64,000 nucleotides of DNA from Sphingopyxis macrogoltabida (lineage in GTDB: Bacteria > Pseudomonadota > Alphaproteobacteria > Sphingomonadales > Sphingomonadaceae), in the NCBI RefSeq assembly GCF_001314325.1, contig NZ_CP009429.1:1054501-1118500 (forward strand), written 5' to 3'. Below, in pieces: positions 15,783-25,300 of the stretch (position 1 is the first letter of the stretch; each line of letters opens with the position of its first letter). The position numbers and the translations under genes were made by a program. A model generated the notes under the pieces. That model was not told the origin of the DNA. It worked only from the letters and a program-made list of their open reading frames with translations, and made no database searches.

Positions 15783-18707
15783 ATGCTGTCGGTAGCCAAC
15801 GTCCGCACCGCGGGCGGCGCGGCCAACTACTTTGCTGCCGACAACTACTACACGCGGGCCGATGCCGACCGCTCCGGCGAATGGCTCGGGAAGGGCGCTG
15901 CCGCGCTGGGGCTAAATGGGACCGTAGACGCGCGGCAGTTCGAGGCGATCCTCAAAGGCATGCTGCCCGATGGCAGCCGGGTTGGCAGTGACAATCGGGC
16001 GCATCGGGCAGGGACCGATCTCACCTTTTCAATGCCGAAAAGCTGGTCGGTCCTCGCGCTGGTGGGCGGTGACAAACGGATCCTCGATGCCTACGCCGCG
16101 GCCGTCCGGGAAACCCTGCGCTGGGCCGAGAAAAACCTCGCGGAGACCCGGATGGATGTCCGCGGCAGGGAGCGCGTCGTGCAGACCGGCAACCTTGCGA
16201 TCGCGCTCTTTCAGCACGACACCAACCGCAACCAGGAGCCCAATGCGCATTTCCATGCCGTCATTGCCAATGTGACCCAAGGGCCGGACGGCAAATGGCG
16301 GGCGTTGCGCAACGATAAGCTTTGGCAGCACAATACCCTCCTCAATGCCATGACCATGGCCCGGTTTCGTCTGGACGTGGAGAAGCTCGGCTACGAGGTT
16401 GGGGAGTTCGGCAAGCACGGTAACTTTGAGGCTGTCGGGGTGCCCAAGGCCGTGCGTGATGCCTTCAGTTCCCGGCGTGCAGAGATCCTGGAGGCAGCGG
16501 CCCAGATGAACTTCTCTGGGCCAGGCGTCCTGGATGCCGCAACCTTGATGACCCGAGCAGAAAAGGGACGGATCGAGGATCGCGATGCGCTGACGCAGCA
16601 GTGGCGGGAGACCTCCGCGAGGTTCGGCTTTGATCCCGCCGTGGTCATTGCCAGAGCCAATGCACGCAGTGCGCAGGACCTCGGAAACGTGACCGGCTTT
16701 GGCCCTTCCGTGCGAGCGCTTGTCCGCCAAGGGCAAGCCCTTGCAGCCACCTTTGCCGAACGCCTGGGCCTGCGTGAAGGCGATCCGCTGATACCTGCAC
16801 GTATGGGTAACCGCAGCGTGGAGCAGGTCGCCGCAATCCATGCGGTTGCCTCGGCTGTCCGGCATCTGGGCGAGCGGGAAGCAGCCTTCACCCGCTCGGA
16901 GATCTATCGCGCGGCGCTTGGCTTTGCGCTGCCGACCTCGCTCGCCGAGATCGAGCACCGGGTCGACCAGCTCGTGCGTCAGGGTCATCTGGAAAGGGGC
17001 AGGGGAGGCGACCGGGACCTCCTGACAACGCGCGATGCAATCAGGCTTGAGCAACGTATCATTGCGGCGGTCGAAAGTGGGCGCGGTGTGGTCCCGGCGA
17101 TTGTCTCGCCCGACCTTGCCGGCGAACGCCTGCAGGCCCTCTCCCAGATCAAATACGGGCTCACCTTGAACGCTGGGCAGGAAGGGGCGGGGCGGTTGCT
17201 GCTTGGATCGCACAACCGCATCGTCGCCATCCAGGGCGTCGCCGGTGCGGGCAAGAGCACAGTCCTCAAGCCCGTGGCGGACATTTTGCGCGAGGAGGGC
17301 AGGGCCGTACTCGGGCTCGCTGTGCAGAACACGCTGGTCCAGATGCTCGAGCGCGAGACGGGTATTCCGTCGATGACTGTATCGCGGTTTCTGCGCCAGC
17401 ACAGCGACCTGCTCGAAGGGGCTGACGCGGCTCGCCTTGCCGAGGCGCGCGCAGCTATGCGGGGTACTGTCGTGCTGCTCGACGAAGCATCGATGGCCGG
17501 CAATGCCGACAAGGAAAAGCTGGTGCGGCTGGCCAACCTGCTCGAGCTCGGCCGCTTTGCCAGCATCGGTGACCGCAAGCAGCTTGGCGCAGTCGATGCC
17601 GGTAAGCCGTTTGATGTGATGCAGCAGGCCGGAATCGAGACTGCGGTGATGGACACTAACCTCAGGGCGCGGACCGAGGCGCTGCGTAATGCCCAGCAGG
17701 CTGCCCAAGAGGGACGGATCGAGGACGCCATGCGTCATCTGGCGCCCCAGGTGATCGAGGTGGGAAACGGAGCTGCCGTCGAGGCTGCGGCGGCATGGTT
17801 GTCGCTCCCATCAGGGGAGCGCGAGGCAACCGCAATCTATGCTTCGGGCCGGGTCCTGCGCGGCGCGGTGAACGAAGCCGTACAGACGGGCCTGAAGGCA
17901 AACGGGGAATTGGGACCTGGGGCGATGCGCCTCAGTACCCTGTCACGCGTCAACGTCACCCGCGAAGAGCTGCGTTATGCCAGCACCTATGCGCCCGGCA
18001 TGGTGGTCGAGGTCGCGCGCCGCCAACGGGGGCAGGGCCTTTCTCCCGGCGAGTATCGCGTGGTCTCGGCCGACATCGCGCGCGAGCGGGTCACGCTGGA
18101 AAACGAGCGGGGGCGCCAGTTCGAGCTTCGTCCGGGCAAGTTCCGGCCACAAGGTGAGCAGGATGCACTGCGGCTCTTCGAGGTGCGTGAAATCGACATC
18201 CACACTCATGACCGGATTCGATGGACAGAGACCGATCACAAGCGGGGCCTGCTTAATGCCGACCAGGCTCGGATTGTTGCAGTCGACAGCGCCGGGGTGG
18301 TTGTGAAGACATCTCTCGGTGGAGAGCACAGGCTGGAGCAGGGCGACCCGATGCTCCGCCGTCTCGATCTCGCCTATGCGCTCAATGCCCATATGGCTCA
18401 GGGGCTCACCTCCGATCGCGGCATCGCGGTCATGGACAGCCGTGAGCGCAATCTGGCCAACCAGCAGACGTTTCTCGTGACGATCACGCGGCTGCGCGAT
18501 GGCCTCACCCTGTATGTCGATAATGCGGGCAAACTCGAAGCGGCGGTCGAGCGCAACGCCGGAATGAAGCGCTCGGCGTTGGAGACGGTTGATCTGCTCC
18601 GCGATGCAGCCGCCAAAGGGCAGGCAAAAGACCGTGCGCCTGCGCCTGAACGCAAGCCTCCAGAGCTCGATCGCTCGATCGCCAAGCCCTTCGAGATCGG
18701 CATATAG
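15783..18707 (+). CDS. traI: MobF relaxase/helicase (TraI/TraA type)
   Basis: 974 aa bifunctional conjugative relaxase. The N-terminal TrwC domain begins MLSVANVRTAGGAANYFAAD and has the catalytic Tyr pair at 22-23 (DNYYTR), with the metal-binding His triad H145, H156 and H158 (NAHFHAVIANV). It nicks oriT and stays covalently attached to the strand. The C-terminal SF1 helicase has Walker A GVAGAGKS at 485-492, a DEAS box near 568-571, and the late motif DLAYALNAHMAQGLTSDRG. Alphaproteobacterial papers call it TraA; traI is used here to avoid a clash with the pilin. At 974 aa it is shorter than F TraI (1756 aa). Intact. Confidence 0.93.
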   Translation: MLSVANVRTAGGAANYFAADNYYTRADADRSGEWLGKGAAALGLNGTVDARQFEAILKGMLPDGSRVGSDNRAHRAGTDLTFSMPKSWSVLALVGGDKRILDAYAAAVRETLRWAEKNLAETRMDVRGRERVVQTGNLAIALFQHDTNRNQEPNAHFHAVIANVTQGPDGKWRALRNDKLWQHNTLLNAMTMARFRLDVEKLGYEVGEFGKHGNFEAVGVPKAVRDAFSSRRAEILEAAAQMNFSGPGVLDAATLMTRAEKGRIEDRDALTQQWRETSARFGFDPAVVIARANARSAQDLGNVTGFGPSVRALVRQGQALAATFAERLGLREGDPLIPARMGNRSVEQVAAIHAVASAVRHLGEREAAFTRSEIYRAALGFALPTSLAEIEHRVDQLVRQGHLERGRGGDRDLLTTRDAIRLEQRIIAAVESGRGVVPAIVSPDLAGERLQALSQIKYGLTLNAGQEGAGRLLLGSHNRIVAIQGVAGAGKSTVLKPVADILREEGRAVLGLAVQNTLVQMLERETGIPSMTVSRFLRQHSDLLEGADAARLAEARAAMRGTVVLLDEASMAGNADKEKLVRLANLLELGRFASIGDRKQLGAVDAGKPFDVMQQAGIETAVMDTNLRARTEALRNAQQAAQEGRIEDAMRHLAPQVIEVGNGAAVEAAAAWLSLPSGEREATAIYASGRVLRGAVNEAVQTGLKANGELGPGAMRLSTLSRVNVTREELRYASTYAPGMVVEVARRQRGQGLSPGEYRVVSADIARERVTLENERGRQFELRPGKFRPQGEQDALRLFEVREIDIHTHDRIRWTETDHKRGLLNADQARIVAVDSAGVVVKTSLGGEHRLEQGDPMLRRLDLAYALNAHMAQGLTSDRGIAVMDSRERNLANQQTFLVTITRLRDGLTLYVDNAGKLEAAVERNAGMKRSALETVDLLRDAAAKGQAKDRAPAPERKPPELDRSIAKPFEIGI

Positions 18708-18752
18708 TGTCGCCACTTCCACACCTCTCCGCACGCCGCTGGTTGACGATAA

Positions 18753-18767
18753 GTTCTTTATTTGTTC
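18753..18767 (+). promoter_or_regulatory. LexA-type box after relaxase
   Basis: GTTC-TTTATTT-GTTC, an exact GTTC-N7-GTTC match in the short gap between the relaxase and the small gene at 18778. A TTGACG (18743-18748) just upstream could be its -35. Confidence 0.6.
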
Positions 18768-18777
18768 TCATGGGCGC

Positions 18778-19017
18778 ATGCGCCGAATCTCTGACGACCT
18801 TTTTCTGACCCACCTCGAAGTCGCCCTGGCCGTTGCGCCAGAGCACACCCTCGCTCGCCTCAATGCCGATGATCCGCGTGTGCAGCGTGGTGCGCGTGTC
18901 GATCTTGCTCGCCATCTGGTGGAGCGCATGCGTGGTTTCAGGATCGAAGGCGATGCCAGTGGCCCATCCAGCGCGCAGACATGTCTGTTTCCAGGCGATC
19001 TATCGCCGATCGGATGA
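18778..19017 (+). CDS. Hypothetical protein, 79 aa
   Basis: Small, mostly helical protein (SDDLFLTHLEVALAVAP, VDLARHLVERMRGF) with no family I know. The ATG lies only 10 nt after the LexA-type box, so if real it is damage-inducible. The ribosome site is weak (TGGG). An opposing minus-strand frame covers part of this stretch, but its composition is Arg/Ser-rich and less protein-like. It is convergent with the DUF6961-like gene. Confidence 0.45.
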   Translation: MRRISDDLFLTHLEVALAVAPEHTLARLNADDPRVQRGARVDLARHLVERMRGFRIEGDASGPSSAQTCLFPGDLSPIG

Positions 19018-19041
19018 ACGAGACGGTAGCGTCGAAGACGG

Positions 19042-19242
19042 CTACTGCAGCCGGGCGCCATCACGGTTTGAGGTCAGCTGGACAATCCGCTCAGCGATGG
19101 CCTGCCACGCACGAATTCCTGCCTGATCGCCCGCGAGAGCGAGAGCGCCAATCTGTTCGGCGACGTGCAACGGTGCCTTGTCGCCATGGGTTCGCAGGAC
19201 ATGGTTGGCACAGGCCCAGAGTTCCCAATCGCTGAGCATCAA
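19042..19242 (-). CDS. DUF6961-like small protein
   Basis: 66 aa. The pattern LSDWELWACANHVLRTHGD, APLHVAEQIGALALAGDQAG, then a short C-terminal helix, is what I recall for DUF6961 in sphingomonads. Its start overlaps the upstream stop (ATGA at 19242-19239), so it is coupled to the DUF5818-like gene. No catalytic residues are evident. It probably belongs to the four-gene minus-strand unit that begins with the S24 repressor. Confidence 0.65.
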   Translation of the reverse strand: MMLSDWELWACANHVLRTHGDKAPLHVAEQIGALALAGDQAGIRAWQAIAERIVQLTSNRDGARLQ

Positions 19243-19574
19243 GAAAGCTGCCCCGCAAGGCCGGCCAGGGTCGCCAGAAGTCCGTAAATCACGAAACCAC
19301 CAACGAGCAGGCGTTCGATTGGAAGCTGCATTCGGCGAGGTTGGGCTGTCCCTGCCGGCCAGACCTGCTTGCAGATCAAGCCGTTGAAGCCCGCACGGTG
19401 GCCAGTGACCTCGACCTCGCGGCCGACAAGGCGTCGAGCTGACCTTGGCGCATCCAGTTCCCAGTGGCCGCCGCCTGCCTGGAGCAAGAGGCCAAGCGGC
19501 CCTTCGACGAGCTCCCCACGAAGGTGTAGGTCGGGGCTTACCGGCACGCTGGCCCTTTCCAGTAACGGTCCCAT
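19239..19574 (-). CDS. DUF5818-like protein
   Basis: 111 aa. A beta-rich core (LHLRGELVEGPLGLLLQAGG, HWELD, RRLVGREVEVTGHRAGFNGL) resembles the OB-like DUF5818 domain, followed by a basic linker and a C-terminal hydrophobic segment (LLVGGFVIYGLLATLAGLAG) that may span the membrane. Start ATG 19574 is chosen to limit overlap; it still overlaps the end of the thermonuclease-like gene by 37 nt, and a later non-ATG start is possible. Function unknown. Confidence 0.5.
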   Translation of the reverse strand: MGPLLERASVPVSPDLHLRGELVEGPLGLLLQAGGGHWELDAPRSARRLVGREVEVTGHRAGFNGLICKQVWPAGTAQPRRMQLPIERLLVGGFVIYGLLATLAGLAGQLS

Positions 19575-19963
19575 CGCAGCACCGTTCGCGTACGGATCAT
19601 TGCGCAGGAGAGATCTGCGCCGGAGGGCAGGCGGCACCAGGCAGCCGTGCGGCTTCCGCCTGCAGAACCTTCCGAGCGGCACGACAGCCGCGGACCTCGA
19701 ACCACAATGTGACCGGTCTGGATCGTCCCGCGCGCGCCGCCCATCAGCTGGACGAGCGTATCGCGTGCCTCAATCGCCGTGGCATCGGGGCAGGGCTGAT
19801 TGGTGCGGCAGCTGCCATCCATTTCCCGGGCAGCGATGCCAGCGATGCGAATGCGGGGCCCTTCCGCACACCATACCGGGCCATCGCCATCCCAGACATG
19901 GGTTGGTGTGCAGGTGAAGGTCTGACTGGAGGCGACGATCGAGGCGGCAAGGAGGGCAAGCAT
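19538..19963 (-). CDS. Thermonuclease-like (SNase-fold) protein
   Basis: 141 aa with an N-terminal hydrophobic signal (MLALLAASIVASSQTF), so probably exported. The core THVWDGDGPVWCAEGPRIRI then GIAAREMDG matches the start of staphylococcal-nuclease-fold proteins (V-DGD-, -RIRL-GIDAPE). The usual PE after GIDA is replaced (AARE), and the C-terminal part is Cys/Arg-rich and diverged, so nuclease activity is uncertain. Four Cys pairs suit a periplasmic, disulfide-bonded protein. It lies 12 nt after the S24 repressor gene and is probably in its transcript. Confidence 0.65.
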   Translation of the reverse strand: MLALLAASIVASSQTFTCTPTHVWDGDGPVWCAEGPRIRIAGIAAREMDGSCRTNQPCPDATAIEARDTLVQLMGGARGTIQTGHIVVRGPRLSCRSEGSAGGSRTAAWCRLPSGADLSCAMIRTRTVLRWDRYWKGPACR

Positions 19964-19975
19964 AAGATGACCTCC

Positions 19976-20617
19976 TTAAAGCGCCCGTCCGAACCAGAGA
20001 ACCCGTCCGACGATGTTGAGCGTCCGCTTTTCCAGGCCGCGCCAGCTCGGATAGGCCGGGTTGTCGCTCAGAACCGAAGCGCGCTTGCCCTGCGGTTCGA
20101 GGGCAATCCGCTTGACGCTCAGCATGTCATCCATCCGCAGGACATAGATCCCGTCTCTCAGACGCGCCTGGCCATCTGCAAGATCGACCATGACCTCGTC
20201 ACCATCGTGGAGGGTAGGCTCCATCGAGTCGCCATGCACGGCGATGATCGACAGGCTCGATGCCTTGCTGGCGGTCAGCCGGCGTAGCCACTTCTCATCG
20301 AAGCCGAATTGCGCGGATTTGGATTCCATTTCGGCCAGAGCGCCGTGGCCAGCCGATGCCTCGACATTGAGAACGGGCACATGGACCAGTTCGACGACCG
20401 GACCTGAGCGACGGGCAGGGGCACCAAGCACCTTCTCGTCCACCCCGAAAAAGCGGGCGAGCACCGAGCGATCCTGCTCGTCCAGGTGTCTCGGGCTGCC
20501 GCGGCGAATGTACTGCTGGATATAGGCTGCGTTGCGCCCGAGCAGTCGCGAAACCGAGGAATAATTGCAGCCTCGTTGCTGGATCAGTTCGTCCAAGGCT
20601 CTGCGTGCGTCGTCCAT
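19976..20617 (-). CDS. S24 (CI/LexA-like) repressor
   Basis: 213 aa repressor with self-cleavage architecture. The N-terminal HTH (about 5-45: SVSRLLGRNAAYIQQYIRRG) is joined by a linker to the S24 peptidase domain. The cleavage site is probably Ala89-Gly90 (VEASAGHG), with catalytic Ser131 (HGDSMEP) and Lys169 (LSVKRI), 38 residues apart as in LexA/CI. After DNA damage, RecA filament would trigger cleavage and release its operators. It is divergent from a Cro-like gene, with palindromic operators and a LexA-type box between them. Likely master switch of the element. All key residues are present. Confidence 0.85.
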   Translation of the reverse strand: MDDARRALDELIQQRGCNYSSVSRLLGRNAAYIQQYIRRGSPRHLDEQDRSVLARFFGVDEKVLGAPARRSGPVVELVHVPVLNVEASAGHGALAEMESKSAQFGFDEKWLRRLTASKASSLSIIAVHGDSMEPTLHDGDEVMVDLADGQARLRDGIYVLRMDDMLSVKRIALEPQGKRASVLSDNPAYPSWRGLEKRTLNIVGRVLWFGRAL

Positions 20618-20641
20618 GACTGCCAGTCCTATCGCGGGTGC

Positions 20642-20680
20642 CTAGGAAAATCGATCCTAGACTCTAGGAACCTTTCCTAG
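20642..20680. promoter_or_regulatory. Paired palindromic operators
   Basis: Two adjacent inverted repeats: CTAGGA-N7-TCCTAG (20642-20660) and CTAGGAA-CCT-TTCCTAG (20664-20680). A further TAGGAAC follows at 20681. They sit between the repressor and the Cro-like gene, as expected for operators of a CI/Cro-type switch. CTAGGAA recurs at 61860 and GTAGGAA at 61873 in the pilin-operon promoter. Confidence 0.7.
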
Positions 20681-20683
20681 TAG

Positions 20684-20698
20684 GAACATAATAAGAAC
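20684..20698 (-). promoter_or_regulatory. LexA-type box at repressor promoter
   Basis: GAAC-ATAATAA-GAAC on the plus strand, which is GTTC-N7-GTTC on the minus strand, adjoining the two palindromic operators upstream of the S24 repressor. Confidence 0.65.
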
Positions 20699-20723
20699 AC
20701 AAGTGCAAAGCGAGTCTTGAATC

Positions 20724-20912
20724 ATGGGGCTTCTGGAGCAGATCGAGGAATATCTGGCGCGAACCCGGACGTCGCCGAGCACCTTCGGTCGACACGTCGT
20801 CGCTGATCCTCGCTTTGTTCATGACCTTCGGGAAGGGCGTAAACCAAGGCGGAAAACTTGCCAAAAAGTCTCGGATTTTCTCGCAGCGTCAGAAAGAGTT
20901 AACAGGGGGTAG
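20724..20912 (+). CDS. Small Cro-like DNA-binding protein
   Basis: 62 aa. MGLLEQIEEYLARTRTSPST, FGRHVVADPRFVHDLREGR and a short helical end give a compact four-helix HTH pattern, of the kind often found divergent from S24 repressors in sphingomonads. It probably binds the same operators and opposes the repressor. The ribosome site is weak. Start ATG 20724. Confidence 0.65.
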   Translation: MGLLEQIEEYLARTRTSPSTFGRHVVADPRFVHDLREGRKPRRKTCQKVSDFLAASERVNRG

Positions 20913-20988
20913 ATAGGCCCAGCAGGCTCTTCATCGGCTTCGAATCCCATTGCATCGGCGCTGAGCATCCAGTAGGTCTACCCGTACA

Positions 20989-21010
20989 GAAACTGGTTTA
21001 GACTAGTTTC
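20989..21010. promoter_or_regulatory. Candidate BrxR operator
   Basis: GAAACT-N10-AGTTTC, a perfect 6-bp inverted repeat with 10-bp spacing, ending 13 nt before brxR. BrxR-type WYL regulators bind inverted repeats in front of their own gene and repress the defence locus. Confidence 0.6.
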
Positions 21011-21023
21011 TTGGGGGGCGGGC

Positions 21024-21920
21024 ATGGACAGAGAATTGGGATTGCGACGCGGAGTCGAAAGTCGCCTCGAATTCATCGAATTCAGGCTCTTCTGGGAGGG
21101 CCATGTCAACCGAAGTGACCTAGTCGAGGTTTTCGGCGTTTCGATCAACCAGGCTTCGACAGATCTGAACAGGTATCTCGGCCTGGCTGAAGCGAACATG
21201 GTCTACGACAAGAGCGCCCGGACCTATGTTCGCAGCTCATCTTTCAGTCCGGTTTTCCTCAAGCCGGATGCTGGGCAGTATCTTGCCCAGCTCAGATCGC
21301 TCTCGGATGGAGTCATCGCCGCCGACGATGGCTGGATAGGAAGCCTGCCGAGTTTTGCATGTGCGCCGACCCCCGCTCGGGGTGTTTCGCCCAAAATTCT
21401 TCGGGCGACGGTGACTGCGATCAAGCGGCACGAGGCGATCGAGGTTTTCTACCAATCCATGTCATCCCCCGAACCGGCCTGGCGGTGGATCGAACCCCAT
21501 GCATTGGTGTTTGACGGGTTCCGATGGCATGCACGCGCGCATTGTCCACGCAGCGGTGCCTTCAAGGATTTTGTACTTTCTCGCATCGCCGAAACGCGCG
21601 CATCCAAGTCGACTGAAGCCGCTGGATCAGCCGATCGCGAGTGGGAGGAGCAGGTTGAGCTAAAGATTGCGCCCCATCCCGAACTGAGCGCTGGCCAGCG
21701 CAAGGCGATCGAGCTCGACTACGGCATGGAAGCTGGCGTGACGACCATCACGGTCCGGCGGGCGCTCCTCTATTACGCGCTCAAGCGGCTCGGATTAGAC
21801 ACGGACCCCGCCGCGCGTAGGCCCCAGGATCAGCAGATCGTGCTGCTGAATGCAGCCGAAATTCGTTCGGGGGAACGAGCGGGGGGCACGTCTGAGGCAG
21901 AGGGGGCGCAATATGCTTGA
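21024..21920 (+). CDS. brxR: BrxR-like WYL-domain regulator
   Basis: 298 aa. The N-terminal winged HTH (VNRSDLVEVFGVSINQASTD, about 31-50) is followed by a WYL ligand-sensing domain (RWIEPHALVFDGFRWHARAH at about 155-174, FKDFVLSRI) and a C-terminal WCX-like end. This layout is that of BrxR/CapW regulators, which repress defence islands until a nucleic-acid-type signal appears. It is the first gene of the BREX locus, overlaps brxF by 8 nt and has a palindrome in front of it. It is intact. Repression of the downstream operon is inferred from family and position. Confidence 0.82.
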   Translation: MDRELGLRRGVESRLEFIEFRLFWEGHVNRSDLVEVFGVSINQASTDLNRYLGLAEANMVYDKSARTYVRSSSFSPVFLKPDAGQYLAQLRSLSDGVIAADDGWIGSLPSFACAPTPARGVSPKILRATVTAIKRHEAIEVFYQSMSSPEPAWRWIEPHALVFDGFRWHARAHCPRSGAFKDFVLSRIAETRASKSTEAAGSADREWEEQVELKIAPHPELSAGQRKAIELDYGMEAGVTTITVRRALLYYALKRLGLDTDPAARRPQDQQIVLLNAAEIRSGERAGGTSEAEGAQYA

Positions 21921-22371
21921 GCGATTGCGGCAGCTTACTGAAGACGCTGCAACATTGAACAGCAAGCTGATCCTTGTGGTTGCGAACGCTGGCGGTGGGA
22001 AGACAGACATCCTGTCTCGCTTTGCCGAGAGCGAAGGGGCGCCCTTGATCAATGTCGGCCGCGAATTGTCGCGTAAGCTTTTGTCAATTCCGGCGATGCA
22101 GAGAAGTGTCGAAGTTATGCCTTTACTGCGGGATTTGATCGATCAGACGGATTGTGAAAAGTGTGTGGTTCTCGATAATATCGAGATCCTTTTCGAGGAA
22201 GATCTTCACATTAGTCCGGTCGATGTTCTGAAAAAGCTTGCCCATGCTCGCCCCCTAGTGGCGGCCTGGCCAGGAAGTTTCCGGGATGGCCGACTGACCT
22301 ATGCCCGGACCGGGCATCGAGAGCACTGCGAGGCGCCAATCGATGGTGCCGTCGTATTCGAGTTAAATTGA
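21913..22371 (+). CDS. brxF: BrxF, BREX type 3 small ATPase
   Basis: 152 aa. Start ATG 21913 is inside the brxR stop region. The P-loop reads VVANAGGGKTDIL (about residues 23-35) and a Walker B-like VVLDNIEILFEED lies near residues 85-97. BrxF is the marker protein of BREX type 3, encoded immediately before brxC, and the size and order match. Its exact role in the complex is not settled. It probably acts with BrxC, PglZ and the methyltransferase in sensing phage DNA. The gene is complete, with 21 nt to the brxC start. Confidence 0.8.
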   Translation: MLERLRQLTEDAATLNSKLILVVANAGGGKTDILSRFAESEGAPLINVGRELSRKLLSIPAMQRSVEVMPLLRDLIDQTDCEKCVVLDNIEILFEEDLHISPVDVLKKLAHARPLVAAWPGSFRDGRLTYARTGHREHCEAPIDGAVVFELN

Positions 22372-22392
22372 GCTTTGAGGGGAATTTCCGAG

Positions 22393-25300
22393 ATGACCAT
22401 GCGGTATGGCGATCTCATTCAGTTTGAGCCGATTGAGTCAGTTATCCAGCTTCTGGATGCCAATCGCCCGGACGAGGCAAAGAAGCTCGTTTCGACCTAC
22501 GTCATTTCGGATGACATGGCTGAGCGGATCGCCATGCAGATGATCCCCCAGCTCTCGTTCGATGAGGCTGTCGACCACAAGGGCGTCCTCGTGGTCGGGA
22601 ACTACGGGACCGGTAAGTCGCACCTGATGTCCGTGCTCTCGCTAGTCGCTGAAGATGCCGGATATGTATCCATGATCCGCCACCCCAAGGTGGCCGAGGC
22701 GGCCAGCGCGATCGCAGGCAAGTTCAAAGTGCACCGGATCGAGATTTCGAGCCAGATGTCGCTGCGCGATATCATCACGCAGCAGCTGGAAGCATTTCTC
22801 GAAAAGCAGGGGGTTAGCTTCTCCTTCCCTGCTGCCGACAAGGTCATCAACAACAAGGCCGCTTTCGAGGAGATGATGGCGGCCTTCGCCGAGGTCCATC
22901 CCAACCACGGCGTGCTGCTGGTGGTCGACGAGTTCCTCGAATATCTGCGATCGCGCAAGGATCACGACCTCGTTCTGGATCTTTCCTTCCTGCGCGAGAT
23001 TGGCGAGGTTGCGAAACATCTGCGCTTTCGCTTCGTGGCGGGCGTCCAAGAAGCCATCTTCGATAGCAGTCGCTTTCAGCACGTCGCCGACAGTTTGCGG
23101 CGTGTGAAGGATCGCTTCACCCAGATCTTGCTGGCCCGGCAGGACGTGAGTTTCGTGGTCGCTGAGCGTCTTCTCAAGAAGACCACAGACCAGCAGGACA
23201 AAATTCGCTCCTACCTGACCCCATTTGCGAAATTCTATGGGTCCATGAATGAGCGCATGGACGAGTATGTCCGGCTCTTCCCGGTCCACCCAGACTACAT
23301 CGGAACCTTTGAGCGTTTGGTCTTCACCGAGAAGCGCGGCGCCCTTGTCACGCTCCGCGATCAGATCCAGGCCATCCTGAAGGATCAGGTGCCGGAAGAC
23401 CGACCGGGTCTGATCGGCTACGACAAGTTCTGGGAAACCGTGACATCCAATTCGGTTCTGCGGGCAGACCCGAACATTGGGCCCGTCCTGAAAGTCTCCG
23501 AAGTGCTTTCGGAGCGTGTCTCGAAGGCATTTACGAGGCCTGCGTACAAGCCGATGGCTTTGCGCATCATCGATGGTTTGTCAGTCCACAGGCTGACGAC
23601 CGGCGGAGACATTTATGTTCCGGTCGGTCCGACGGCTGAAGAGCTTCGCGATACGCTGTGCCTGTTCCAGCCCGGTATCGAAGACATGGGGGGCGAGCCA
23701 GAAGCAGACCTCCTTTCCCTAGTGCAGACTGTGCTGAGGGAGACGCTAAAGACGGTCAACGGCCAATTCATCTCCAAGGCGGCCGATACCGAACAGTACT
23801 ATCTCGATCTGAAAAAGGACGTCGACTACGATGCCCAGATCGAGAAGCGTGCGGAGGCGCTGTCAGACGATGCCCTTGATCGTGCTTACTACAGCGCGAT
23901 CCGTCAGCTTATGGAACGTACTGACGACACTGCCTACGTAACCGGGCATCAGATTTGGCAATACCAGATCGAATGGCAAGAACGCCGTGTCGAACGCAGC
24001 GGGTATCTCTTCTTCGGTGCCCCAAACGATCGACCCACTGCCCAGCCTGAGCGCGATTTTTATATCTATTTCATCCAGCCTTTCGAACCTCCGCGGTTCA
24101 GGGATGACACCAAGGGGGATGAGGTCTTCTTCCGCTTGAAGGGCCTGGATGAGGCGATCAAGCGACATCTCTCCTTCTACGCTGCGGCGCAGGAGCTCGC
24201 TTCGACCGCCAGCGGCGGTGCGAAGACAGTGTACCTCGATAAGGCCAAAGACGCCCTGCGGGACATGAGCAAGTGGCTGCAGGAAAAGCAGATGGCGGCC
24301 TATGAGGTCACCTATCAGGGCAAGAGCAAGACCCTGCAGGAGTGGACCAAGGGTGTCTCGCTGCGTGACAAAGCGCGCCTGGGGCCTGACGAGCGCATCA
24401 ATTTCCGTGACGTCGTGAATGTCATTGCCGGCTTGGCGCTGAACAATCAGTTTGCCGAGGTTGCGCCTGAATACCCCACCTTCTCGGCGCTGGTCACTGA
24501 AGCCAACCGCAAGCAGTTGATCGGAAATGCGCTGCGCGCCCTGGCAGGTGGAAATCGAACGAAGGATGCCGTCGTCATCCTCGACGGTCTCGAGATGCTC
24601 GACGGCGATCGCATCGATCCGACCCATTCTCGGTATGCGAAAGAGGTCCTCGCCCGGCTGAAAGCTAAGGGGCGTGGCCAGGTCCTGAACCGGTCAGAGC
24701 TCGTCAGCGGCGAAGCCGAAGTCGAGTATTTTGCACCGACCAAATTCCGCCTTGAACCCGACCTCATGGTCGCGGTGTTGGGTGGACTTGTTTACTCGGG
24801 CGACATCGTTCTGGCGGTCACGGGCGACAAGGTCGACTCTGGAAAGATCACGCTGCTCGCCGAGCGGCCGCTCGAAGAGTTGAAGCAGTTCAAGCACGTC
24901 GAGGCGCCGAAGGAGATCAACGTCGCAGTCCTCCGCTCGCTGTTCGAGATGTTGGGCTTGCCGCCCGGGCTCGCGCAGCAGGCTACGCAGGGCTCGGACG
25001 AACCAGTTAAACTGCTTCAGGAGGAGGTCGGGAAGCTGACGCGGCGCGTGCTCAGCGCCGCCACGGATATGTCTGGTCGACTGAGCTTCTGGGGGCAGTC
25101 GCTGCTGCGGGAAGAAGAGATCCGGGACTGGCGCACCAAGCTTGATGCGCTCAAAGCCTTCTCAGAGAGCCTGGCGCCTTACAATACGGTCGGTAAGCTA
25201 AAGAATCTTCGCATCGGCTCCGACGATATTGCGGCGCAGACTAAGAACCTCGAAATCCTGCAAGCTGTTGAGGGGATGCTGGAGCTGGTCGCCGAGCTCG

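Noticed and set aside
16029-17738. 569-aa minus-strand frame
   Set aside because: Antisense shadow of the MobF relaxase in GC-rich DNA; no domain pattern, and the plus-strand gene has clear motifs.
18505-18915. 136-aa minus-strand frame
   Set aside because: Overlaps the relaxase end and the small plus-strand gene; most of it is Arg/Ser-rich. Its first 50 residues look passable, so it is the least certain rejection.
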